Shown in pieces: positions 1-5,175 of a stretch of 5,175 bases of DNA. The translations under genes and the position numbers were made by a program. The stretch lies in assembly GCA_028678905.1 (NCBI GenBank), contig JAJRCO010000401.1, positions 1 through 5,175 of the forward strand, written 5' to 3'. Positions within the stretch are counted from its first letter, which is position 1. Each line of letters opens with the position of its first letter. The notes beneath the pieces are model-generated. The model saw nothing but the letters and a program-made list of their open reading frames with translations, was not told where the DNA came from and did not search any database. Source of the DNA: Methanomicrobiales archaeon. GTDB lineage: Archaea > Halobacteriota > Methanomicrobia > Methanomicrobiales > JACTUA01.

Positions 1-3000
1 AGGCTTTCGAAGAGAATCACCCGGAATTGCTGCGTCTCCTCGTGGATCTTTCCCACACCAGAATCTTTGAGACCATGAACAGAGCGATCCATACCTATAC
101 TTCGACCAAAGATCCCCAGTGGTATGAGATCCTCTTTGACCTGTCCGAGAAGTTGGACCGTAAATCGTACCAGTCCAAGATATTTGCCAAGATCTCCAAG
201 GAGCTCATCGAAGCGGGGGTCGAGGCCAAGGACGCGGACCTGATCCTAAAAGGCATCAATCTCGTGCAGCACATCGGGTTCCGGAAATACCAGTCTGACA
301 TCATGATTGACATCGTCCCGCTGATCATCGTCTGGGCAATCGAAACGCGGGACGTATCCCTCCTGGACCGGAGCCTTGTTCTAATCTCTGTGGTGGGGGA
401 CATCTCCAAGCACTCCCTCCTGCGCAGCGAGCTGGCCAAAGCGATGGCCACCATCGGGACCCTGCAGAACGATGTGGAGGTGGTAATCGGCGCACTCAAA
501 TCGGGGGCCGAGATCAAGCAGAAACACAGCCGCCTGTCCTGTATCCTGGCCATCATCGAAAAACTCTGGAAATCGGGGATGGCCCGCACGGTCACCGACG
601 TGGAGTTCTTCATCCGAAGGCTTCAGGATCTCCCAGAGGCCCAGCAGGTGGAAATCCTCGGAACCCTCTCGGAATTCCTGATCGAGCGCACGCGGGATAA
701 GCGCCAACTCCAGTCCTCCCTGGAAAAACTCGCCGACGATATCCCTCTCTCCCGTGAGCAGATCATTCTCAAACTGCTGGAGAAAGCAGAGAAGAGTGCA
801 GATCGCTGGTACATGGAGCGGGGGCTCGAATTCAATGCCCGGTTCATGGAGCCGAACCGCTATCCCATCCGGGAGATTGTCCGTTCAGGGACCGCGGTGG
901 CAGGAAGAACGAAGGATATCAGCGTCCTGATGCAGATAATCCCCCTGCTGGACAAGGCGGCGGTGGCTTCGGAAGAGACCCTGCTCTCCCAGTATCTGGC
1001 TATCGTAGACAGTCTGCTTGCGGAGGGCGATCTGCACAACGCCCTGGATCTATTCTCCAAGATCATCTCGCCCTTCGATCGTACCAGCAAACACGCGATC
1101 GACAGCAGCGTTCATCTGATCAAGGAAGGTATCCTCCACAAAGAGACCGATCTCCTGAAAAAAAGGATCTTCTCCGAGATAGAAGCCTCGGTGGCAAATC
1201 CTCTTATCCAGCGGGCGGCTCTCGAATTGTGCAAGGAGACGGAATTTACCGACTTCATCTCCTTTGCTCGGTCTTTCGAGGACATTGTTTCCCTGCATGA
1301 GAGCAAGGACAGCCTGATCTTTGACTGCATCAAGATCCTGATCGAACGGGGCTTCATGGAGTACAACGATCCCTCTGTTCTTCTGCATCTATCGGAGCAG
1401 ATCGGCGATAAAAATGCTCGGGAAACCGCGATCTCCTTCATCGTGATCGAGATGGCGAAGATCGGGGTATTCCTCAAGAACCGGGATATCCTCCAGCGGG
1501 CGGTGGGCCTCACCTGCCAGATCGAGGGGCAGCGCCCCCGTTCCGAAGCCCTGTCCCGCATCATCGACCAGGCATCCTTCCTCGCCGTGGAGCAGGGCGA
1601 CCTGGACTTCCTGCACCGCATGGGAGCCTGGATTCGCTCCCTTCTGGAAAAGGACTATGAAGTGTACGCCAGGGACAGCATCATCGAAGGTATGATCAAA
1701 TACGGGGTCTCCCAGAACGCCCCTCACGCCCTTGACGACGCGTACCAGCTCACCTCCACGCTGGACGACCCCAACTTGCAGCAGCGGAAACGGGAGAGCA
1801 TCATCGAGGGTTTCATCCGCATCGGGTGCGCCACCTTCATCGAAACGGGCCCGGGAGAGAAGCCGGCCTTCGTTCGCTACACGCTCGCCTCTTTTGAGAG
1901 GGCGCTCATACTGATGCGGGAAAATATCCCCAAACAGCAGCGCTCCCTGAAGCTCTCCCGGTACATTGATCTGATCCTGGAACAGGCGGAATCCTCCAAA
2001 AAGCTCGACTTCATCATTCCGCTGACCCTGTTCATCCTGGAGATTGATGATCCCCCGGAGCGGAACGCCATGTTCTACCGGGTGGCCACCTTCTTCCGTG
2101 GTCTCGCCGGAGAGGAGGAGACCACCAACCCGAACGAGGTGATGCTCCGTCTGTTTGGCGAGCTGGAGTATGCCTATTCGTCGCCTGTGGTAATGGATCT
2201 AATCTTCCGCCTGATCGATCAGACCACCCTCTCCTACTCCAAGCTCTCCTCGCTATGCAACCTCGCTGACGCCTATATGCGGATACGGGAGATGGAGAAG
2301 GCCCAGAAGATCCTGACCGGGGTCCACACGGCACTGAAGAACCTCCCGGATATCGGGGAACAGATCGTCATCCTTACTAATCTGGTCGGTTTGCTGGCCC
2401 GGGTTGATGAGAAACAGGCCTACGAGTGCCTTAACGAGGCGCTGGGCCTCCTGGAGGGGATCAGCGAGGAACGTAGCTCCCCTATCAGGAAACAGATCGT
2501 CTTTTCGGTGATCAGCCTGCATGCCCTGAATCCCAAAGAGGAGCACATCTCCCTGGCCCTGCAGCTGGTGAACCAGATTAAGGACCCGGTGGAGTATGTA
2601 AACTCTCTGATCTCCATCTTTGGCATGGCGCTTGACGATGCGAAACGGAAAGAGATCCTCTCCTCCATCTACAAGGCTATCGGCACTATCCCCTCCCCTT
2701 ACGACCGGGCGACCATGCTGCTCGACCTGGTGCCCCTGGCCGAACGCTATGGCGGAAAGGAGGATGCCCTCTCTCTTCTGGCGGAAACGGAGACGGTGAT
2801 TCATGGGCTCAATATCCCGTTCATTGCCACCATCATCCGGCGAGGGATCGTACAGATGCTCTACATGCTGTACACCAGGCGGAACGATTCCGCTATCCTG
2901 CAGCAGGCCAAGGAGATCGCCGCCCGTATCGAGGATGAAGAGATGCGGAAACAGGTGCTCCTGTCCCTGGGTGTAGAAGAAAAGGATATCCCGGTCAGTC

Positions 3001-3416
3001 CCACCTATGCGAACTTCCTCGAATTCCGCAGCCGTATCCTCTCCGGGCGATTCACCGCCGCGGACGCAGAAGCACTTCACCGTTCCATCAAAGCCCTCTA
3101 CGATCGGGCGGAACGGGCAAAATTCTATACCCTGATTGCGATTGCCTGCCGGGAGGCCGGACAGGTAAAACTGGGAGAACGGATGCTTCAGCACGGCATT
3201 GATGAGGCATCCATCATCCGGCCCCTCTCCCGAAGGGCCTTCGTATTGGGCGACATGGCCCTCTCCATGTATATTGCTGACGATGAGGACCGGGCGAAGG
3301 ATATCCTGGGTTTTGCCGTGGATGCTGCCATCAATATCCGAGAGGAAGATCACCGAGAGGACGTGTTCGACGAACTTTCGGTCGCCCTCCGGATTATTGA
3401 GGAGCACCTCCTGTGA
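1..3416 (+). CDS. Large alpha-helical (TPR-like) repeat protein, 5'-truncated by window edge
   Basis: The frame is open from the first complete codon at nt 3 to the TGA at 3414-3416, giving 1137 residues. No stop precedes the TTG at nt 27 and no ribosome site is visible, so that TTG is probably internal and the real start lies left of the window. The protein is almost wholly amphipathic helix pairs in units of roughly 36-45 residues. Early units repeat every 40 residues, with the marker K-x-S near nt 165-176, 285-296, 405-416 and 522-530. Later units resemble degenerate TPRs, for example LSSLCNLADAYMRIREMEKA (about 2238-2297), a unit at about 2700-2800 and one at about 3110-3220. No signal peptide, membrane segment, metal site or catalytic motif is apparent, so I infer a cytosolic alpha-solenoid scaffold for protein or nucleic-acid binding. 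It is overlapped by the acylphosphatase gene, which suggests co-expression. The substrate, partner and family name are not recognised. The coding call is near certain; the fold is likely; the function is unknown. Confidence 0.93.
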   Translation, partial: AFEENHPELLRLLVDLSHTRIFETMNRAIHTYTSTKDPQWYEILFDLSEKLDRKSYQSKIFAKISKELIEAGVEAKDADLILKGINLVQHIGFRKYQSDIMIDIVPLIIVWAIETRDVSLLDRSLVLISVVGDISKHSLLRSELAKAMATIGTLQNDVEVVIGALKSGAEIKQKHSRLSCILAIIEKLWKSGMARTVTDVEFFIRRLQDLPEAQQVEILGTLSEFLIERTRDKRQLQSSLEKLADDIPLSREQIILKLLEKAEKSADRWYMERGLEFNARFMEPNRYPIREIVRSGTAVAGRTKDISVLMQIIPLLDKAAVASEETLLSQYLAIVDSLLAEGDLHNALDLFSKIISPFDRTSKHAIDSSVHLIKEGILHKETDLLKKRIFSEIEASVANPLIQRAALELCKETEFTDFISFARSFEDIVSLHESKDSLIFDCIKILIERGFMEYNDPSVLLHLSEQIGDKNARETAISFIVIEMAKIGVFLKNRDILQRAVGLTCQIEGQRPRSEALSRIIDQASFLAVEQGDLDFLHRMGAWIRSLLEKDYEVYARDSIIEGMIKYGVSQNAPHALDDAYQLTSTLDDPNLQQRKRESIIEGFIRIGCATFIETGPGEKPAFVRYTLASFERALILMRENIPKQQRSLKLSRYIDLILEQAESSKKLDFIIPLTLFILEIDDPPERNAMFYRVATFFRGLAGEEETTNPNEVMLRLFGELEYAYSSPVVMDLIFRLIDQTTLSYSKLSSLCNLADAYMRIREMEKAQKILTGVHTALKNLPDIGEQIVILTNLVGLLARVDEKQAYECLNEALGLLEGISEERSSPIRKQIVFSVISLHALNPKEEHISLALQLVNQIKDPVEYVNSLISIFGMALDDAKRKEILSSIYKAIGTIPSPYDRATMLLDLVPLAERYGGKEDALSLLAETETVIHGLNIPFIATIIRRGIVQMLYMLYTRRNDSAILQQAKEIAARIEDEEMRKQVLLSLGVEEKDIPVSPTYANFLEFRSRILSGRFTAADAEALHRSIKALYDRAERAKFYTLIAIACREAGQVKLGERMLQHGIDEASIIRPLSRRAFVLGDMALSMYIADDEDRAKDILGFAVDAAINIREEDHREDVFDELSVALRIIEEHLL
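1677..1826 (+). repeat. Two copies of a 30-nt imperfect direct repeat, 120 nt apart, in the solenoid gene
   Basis: The segments 1677-1706 and 1797-1826 both begin AGCATCATCGA and encode SIIEGMIKYG and SIIEGFIRIG. They lie exactly 120 nt (40 codons) apart, matching the 40-residue period seen near the left end, where TACCAGTC recurs at 168-175 and 288-295. They mark successive units of the helical repeat protein and are not mobile DNA. The short DNA identity could reflect duplication history or only protein constraint. Confidence 0.6.
3399..3412 (+). promoter_or_regulatory. Ribosome binding site of the acylphosphatase gene, inside a small hairpin
   Basis: GAGGAG at 3399-3404 lies 8 nt before the GTG start at 3413 and matches the archaeal anti-Shine-Dalgarno sequence. 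The same bases can fold: AGGAG (3400-3404) pairs with CTCCT (3408-3412) around the 3-nt loop CAC. This would hide the ribosome site until ribosomes finishing the upstream gene melt it. The pairing is read directly from the sequence; the coupling role is inference. Because both arms also encode the last residues of the solenoid protein (EEHLL), the pairing could be chance. Confidence 0.6.
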
Positions 3417-3682
3417 GGACGTTCGAGATTCTGATCTCGGGAAGAGTCCAACGGGTTGGGTTCCGCGCCTGTGTCCGCCGGGTCGCAATGAACGTGGGCA
3501 TCACCGGAGAGGTCATGAACCTGCCGGATGGGCGGGTAAAGATCATTGCCACCGGGGAGCCCCCTCTTCTGGAAAAGTTTGTATCGATGCTCTATGGATG
3601 CACCAGGGTGGTCGTCCGGGATATGCAGATACAGGACCGCGAGATCACGTTTTTCCAGGATTTTTCCATCATCCGTCAGTAG
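3413..3682 (+). CDS. acyP: Acylphosphatase
   Basis: This 89-residue protein is the usual length for the acylphosphatase family (EC 3.6.1.7), small cytosolic enzymes that hydrolyse acyl phosphates such as acetyl or carbamoyl phosphate. The signature is plain: the phosphate-binding loop GRVQRVGFR at residues 10-18 holds the catalytic Arg18, and GEVMNLPDG at 32-40 holds the catalytic Asn36. Two deviations from the commonest form are Arg14, where Gly is typical in GRVQG, and Glu33, where Trp is typical in GWVRN. Both catalytic residues remain, so activity is expected. The GTG start overlaps the TGA of the upstream solenoid gene as GTGA and has a good SD at 3399-3404; no better start exists. The two genes very likely share a transcript, but the functional link is unknown. 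The 3' end overlaps the convergent cas1 gene by 7 bp. Confidence 0.94.
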   Translation: MRTFEILISGRVQRVGFRACVRRVAMNVGITGEVMNLPDGRVKIIATGEPPLLEKFVSMLYGCTRVVVRDMQIQDREITFFQDFSIIRQ

Positions 3683-4647
3683 TGGAACTCCTCGTTGTAC
3701 AGGAGTGACCGGCGGAAAGCGGCCACTTGATTGTCGATGACATCCTGGCCGATGGTCTGCTGCAGGACAGAGACGATGCGCTGGATCAGATCTTCGGAGA
3801 GATAACAACGGGTGCCTCCGATATCGTAATCCTCGGCAGGAATACCTTCATGGGCGATGGTGAACAAGGGTTCGTCGACCATCCGGGATTTCAGGGGGTC
3901 GATAAGGTCCTGCACCAGCCCCCCCCTCCCTTCGTTCAATAATCCCCTGTCGGGATCCAGATGGGCTCCGGCCACGGAACGTAAGCAGATTCCGTGCAGG
4001 ATCGCATAGCCGAAGGATAACATCGCATTGACCGGATCGCGGTGGGGTCTTTCCGTTCTCCTCCGGTAGGCGAGTCCGGGGGGGATCTGCCGGGAGAGGA
4101 TCTCATAGTACATGTCCGAAGCGAGCTTGTGGAGCCTTCGCACCTCTTCCATCCGGATCAGGAACTCCACTTCATCATGTGCCTTATGAAGAAACTCGAG
4201 TTCTCCCTCGTAAAAAAGATCCCAGGCGTGCTGTTCGGCGAGACCCTGCAGGAACAGCAGCCTGGCCTTTATGGCGCTCTTTGCAAAGAGGACCGCGTAG
4301 CGATGGGTGGTAACTCTGTCCTGGGCGGTCCGGACCTCGTCATCAACCTGGTAGCCATAAGGGTAGAGGTATCCGAGGGGAGTGGAGTCTAGGTCAAAGA
4401 AGGTGATCGCCGATCCCGCTTTCAGCAGCTGGATGATGGCCGAGGTGTTCAGATTGTGGATCCCCACCACCAGCAGATGACCTACTTTGGGCACCGGGAT
4501 TCTCTGTACTTCATTTTTTCTCTCGATGATCAGATCGGTCTGGGTAGCCTTGATGTGAGTGCCTCTGCCTGCGATGGTGAACCAGGGGACGCTGATGGTG
4601 TCTTTCATGAAAAACTGTAAGTGGATAGTGTATCCATGGTAAACCAT
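3676..4647 (-). CDS. cas1: Solo Cas1-family protein with altered metal-binding residues
   Basis: At 323 residues this has normal Cas1 length and both domains. The N-terminal beta domain is seen at FTIAGRGTHI (23-32), IPVPKVGHLLVVG (50-62), LLKAGSAITFFD (74-85) and PLGYLYPYG (90-98). The helical domain carries the Cas1 hallmark RPHRDPVNAMLSFGYAIL (200-217), then LDPDRGLLNEG (230-240) and DLIDPLKSRMVD (247-258). Cas1 is normally a metal-dependent integrase that, with Cas2, inserts spacers into CRISPR arrays; casposases are transposon relatives. Aligned by eye, the ligand triad Glu/His/Asp becomes His173 (in RLHKLASDMYYE), Asn238 (in LLNEG) and Asp250; Asp247 is also kept. Integrase activity may be lost or changed. 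No cas2, other cas gene or array is in the window, which fits the 'Cas1-solo' proteins reported outside CRISPR loci in archaea, including methanogens, as I recall. The ATG at 4647 is favoured by AGAAGGA at 4652-4658. An ATG at 4608 (Met14) would give a more usual N-terminus but has no ribosome site. Confidence 0.92.
   Translation of the reverse strand: MVYHGYTIHLQFFMKDTISVPWFTIAGRGTHIKATQTDLIIERKNEVQRIPVPKVGHLLVVGIHNLNTSAIIQLLKAGSAITFFDLDSTPLGYLYPYGYQVDDEVRTAQDRVTTHRYAVLFAKSAIKARLLFLQGLAEQHAWDLFYEGELEFLHKAHDEVEFLIRMEEVRRLHKLASDMYYEILSRQIPPGLAYRRRTERPHRDPVNAMLSFGYAILHGICLRSVAGAHLDPDRGLLNEGRGGLVQDLIDPLKSRMVDEPLFTIAHEGIPAEDYDIGGTRCYLSEDLIQRIVSVLQQTIGQDVIDNQVAAFRRSLLYNEEFHY
3919..3926 (-). repeat. 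G8 homopolymer in the cas1 active-site loop
   Basis: Eight consecutive C on the + strand (G8 on the coding strand) encode part of EGRGGLVQD, between Asn238 and Asp247. The frame is intact on both sides, since the downstream DLIDPLKSRMVD motif follows correctly, so the tract is not a frameshift here. Mononucleotide runs of this length are prone to slippage, and a one-base change would remove the C-terminal third of Cas1. Confidence 0.85.
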
Positions 4648-4710
4648 TTAATCCTTCTTTTTTCTCACGTCCTGCGGTGTAAGCGGGTAATAATCTGCAT
4701 AGTACTTCAC
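4648..4710 (-). other. Short open frame (20 codons) abutting the cas1 start; leader peptide or gene remnant
   Basis: Read on the - strand from a GTG at 4710, this frame encodes VKYYADYYPLTPQDVRKKKD and stops at a TAA (4648-4650) immediately followed by the cas1 ATG. The frame stays open upstream to about 4846 without an ATG or a convincing SD. Its tyrosine-rich, lysine-ended sequence looks like a protein C-terminus, and the stop-start contact is typical of adjacent operon genes. It could be the surviving tail of a gene once upstream of cas1, a leader peptide, or chance. I recognise no family, and no ribosome site supports independent translation. Confidence 0.3.
4652..4658 (-). promoter_or_regulatory. 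Ribosome binding site deciding the cas1 start at 4647
   Basis: On the - strand the bases read AGAAGGA, 4 nt before the ATG at 4647. This purine-rich SD supports the upstream ATG over the in-frame ATG at 4608, which follows only the pyrimidine-rich CAGTTTTTC. The SD lies inside a short open frame whose TAA directly precedes the cas1 ATG. Confidence 0.6.
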
Positions 4711-4788
4711 CAAGAAAGAACCGATCTGAATGCTCCACCCTGGCGACTCTCTCGTCGGAGAAGGATCGGCACCTTTAAGCGGTAGTAA
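4680..4788. repeat. Imperfect direct repeat TAAGCGG-GTA-TAA flanking the cas1 upstream region
   Basis: TAAGCGGGTAATAA at 4680-4693 and TAAGCGGTAGTAA at 4776-4788 are similar 13-14-mers about 96 nt apart, in the non-coding stretch between cas1 and the membrane-protein remnant. They could be a regulator site or chance. The second copy overlaps the candidate promoter of the rightward remnant. Support is only the visible similarity. Confidence 0.25.
4771..4779 (+). promoter_or_regulatory. Possible archaeal TATA box for the rightward membrane-protein remnant
   Basis: ACCTTTAAG resembles the CCTTTAAA-type box A of methanogen promoters but is imperfect. It lies about 34-42 nt before the ATG at 4813, which would place a transcript start near 4800. 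The position is sensible for an archaeal promoter; the sequence match is weak. Confidence 0.3.
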
Positions 4789-4803
4789 CCGTCTCGTGTG
4801 ATC

Positions 4804-4810
4804 GGGGAGG
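4804..4810 (+). promoter_or_regulatory. Shine-Dalgarno site before the membrane-protein remnant
   Basis: GGGGAGG is a strong archaeal SD core, but only 2 nt separate it from the ATG at 4813, which is shorter than usual. It marks where translation of the now broken small membrane protein probably began. Confidence 0.5.
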
Positions 4811-4812
4811 TT

Positions 4813-5074
4813 ATGCCTCTGGTCTGGGATCCCGTGTTTATTGTGTTAATCTGACCCTCTGCGGGGTTATTTTCGTGCTCGGGATCATCGGATATCAGAA
4901 GAAGACAGTACAGCCATCCTTTACGTTGCCATTGCCTTCGGCCTCTTCGGCATCTCGCATCTTGCTGTTAATTCTGGGATACCGGAAGATCCTCGGTGTG
5001 TGCTCATCTGGGTGCGAACCATCGGATACCTGGTTGTCATCATTGCCGTGATCGGTCTCCTTGTGGAGCGGTAA
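4813..5074 (+). pseudogene. Small three-helix membrane protein, broken by two frameshifts
   Basis: Three pieces in three frames join into one 87-residue protein. From the ATG at 4813 the first frame gives MPLVWDPVF and then hits a TGA at 4852. The next frame gives YCVNLTLCGVIFVLGIIGY and QKKTVQPS (about 4839-4919). The last gives LYVAIAFGLFGISHLAV and VLIWVRTIGYLVVIIAVIGL, ending at TAA 5072-5074. Adding one T to the run at 4837-4839 and one base near 4917-4919 restores the whole frame. The rebuilt protein has three hydrophobic helices (about residues 11-28, 37-53 and 64-85). It resembles, from memory, a small integral membrane family of unknown function common in Methanomicrobiales with the AFGLFGISH motif. 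Both lesions fall at short homopolymers, so sequencing undercalls are possible, but the nearby 3.4-kb gene is error-free. Neither site looks like a programmed slippery sequence. It is divergent from cas1. Confidence 0.6.
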
Positions 5075-5083
5075 AAAGAAGAA
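5073..5083 (-). terminator. T-tract after the possible - strand gene end
   Basis: The - strand reads TTCTTCTTTTT directly after the TGA at 5084-5086. Archaeal RNA polymerase can terminate at oligo-T without a hairpin, so this is a plausible terminator for a gene entering from the right. It overlaps the stop codon of the oppositely oriented membrane-protein remnant. Confidence 0.35.
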
Positions 5084-5175
5084 TCAGCTCTCCTGTCCGG
5101 TGCTTCCTCTCTGAATCGGCACTACCGAAGATTTCCCGTCATGAAAATCGTCATATTCATAGGCCGATTTTCCAT
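5084..5175 (-). CDS. Possible 3' end of an unidentified gene entering from the right edge
   Basis: On the - strand one frame is open from the window edge to a TGA at 5084-5086 and would encode about 29 residues, including YEYDDFHDGKSS and VVPIQRGSTGQES. The mixed, acidic-then-polar sequence resembles a soluble C-terminal tail, and a T-tract follows the stop at once. A competing + strand frame starting at the ATG at 5141 (MKIVIFIGRFS) cannot be excluded, but it has no ribosome site. The piece is too short to identify. Confidence 0.35.
   Translation of the reverse strand, partial: GKSAYEYDDFHDGKSSVVPIQRGSTGQES

Noticed and set aside
27..29. TTG at 27 as the start of the solenoid gene
   Set aside because: The frame is open to the left edge with coding-like residues (AFEENHPE), and no SD precedes the TTG. 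The gene is better treated as truncated by the window.
2253..3488. A 411-codon open frame on the - strand opposite the solenoid gene
   Set aside because: It lies antisense to an obviously coding frame, has low-complexity His/Gly/Gln/Asp-rich content without helices or motifs, and spans the solenoid-acyP junction. It is explained by the codon bias of the real gene.
4042..4392. A 116-codon + strand open frame inside cas1
   Set aside because: It is antisense to the conserved helical domain of Cas1, lacks recognisable motifs and is a by-product of cas1 codon use.
4655..4665. Oligo-T stretch on the + strand as a terminator
   Set aside because: It is the complement of the purine-rich cas1 leader, and no + strand gene ends nearby (the nearest, acyP, ends at 3682).
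4511..4738. A 75-codon - strand frame starting at a GTG and running into cas1
   Set aside because: It overlaps 137 bp of cas1 in another frame, and its His/Arg-rich tail is the typical shadow of the cas1 N-terminal region.
1..5175. CRISPR array, tRNA, rRNA or insertion sequence ends
   Set aside because: Reading both strands I saw no evenly spaced near-identical repeats with unique spacers, no tRNA-like T-loop/CCA pattern and no terminal inverted repeats. The only periodic repeats encode solenoid units.
5141..5175. Start of a + strand gene (MKIVIFIGRFS) at the right edge
   Set aside because: No ribosome site precedes the ATG and only 11 codons are visible. The opposite-strand frame with stop and T-tract is slightly better supported.

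Overview
This window most likely comes from a methanogenic archaeon of the Methanomicrobiales type. This is inferred from GC-moderate coding DNA, GGAG/GGAGG ribosome sites next to ATG/GTG starts, a Cas1 homologue outside any visible CRISPR locus, and remnants of a small three-helix membrane protein with an AFGLFGISH motif that I associate from memory with this order. No rRNA, tRNA or taxonomic marker gene is present, so this is a judgement and not proof.

Left two thirds (1-3682, + strand): a two-gene operon. The first gene is a very long alpha-helical repeat protein (at least 1137 residues). Its reading frame is open through the left edge, so its true start lies outside. The second is an 89-residue acylphosphatase that starts at a GTG overlapping the upstream TGA (GTGA). 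Its Shine-Dalgarno sequence lies in a small hairpin inside the end of the upstream gene, which suggests translational coupling. The helical protein has repeats of about 40 residues (120 nt), clear even at the DNA level in two places. Its partner and function are unknown.

Middle (3676-4647, - strand): a full-length Cas1-family protein (323 aa), convergent with the acylphosphatase gene and overlapping it by 7 bp. The Cas1 fold signature is clear in both domains, but two of the three canonical metal ligands are replaced: the Glu position is His173 and the His position is Asn238, while the Asp pair (Asp247, Asp250) is kept. No cas2, effector gene or CRISPR array is in the window. This is the most interesting item: a solo, apparently active-site-altered Cas1.

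Right end (4648-5175): no intact gene. It contains a short - strand open frame that abuts the cas1 start codon, a possible promoter and a strong SD pointing right, a + strand remnant of an 87-residue three-helix membrane protein broken by two single-base deletions, and what may be the 3' end of another - strand gene followed by a T-tract. The solo cas1 therefore sits beside decaying or rearranged DNA on one side and a stable operon on the other.

Family assignments are from sequence motifs read by eye. No database search was possible.
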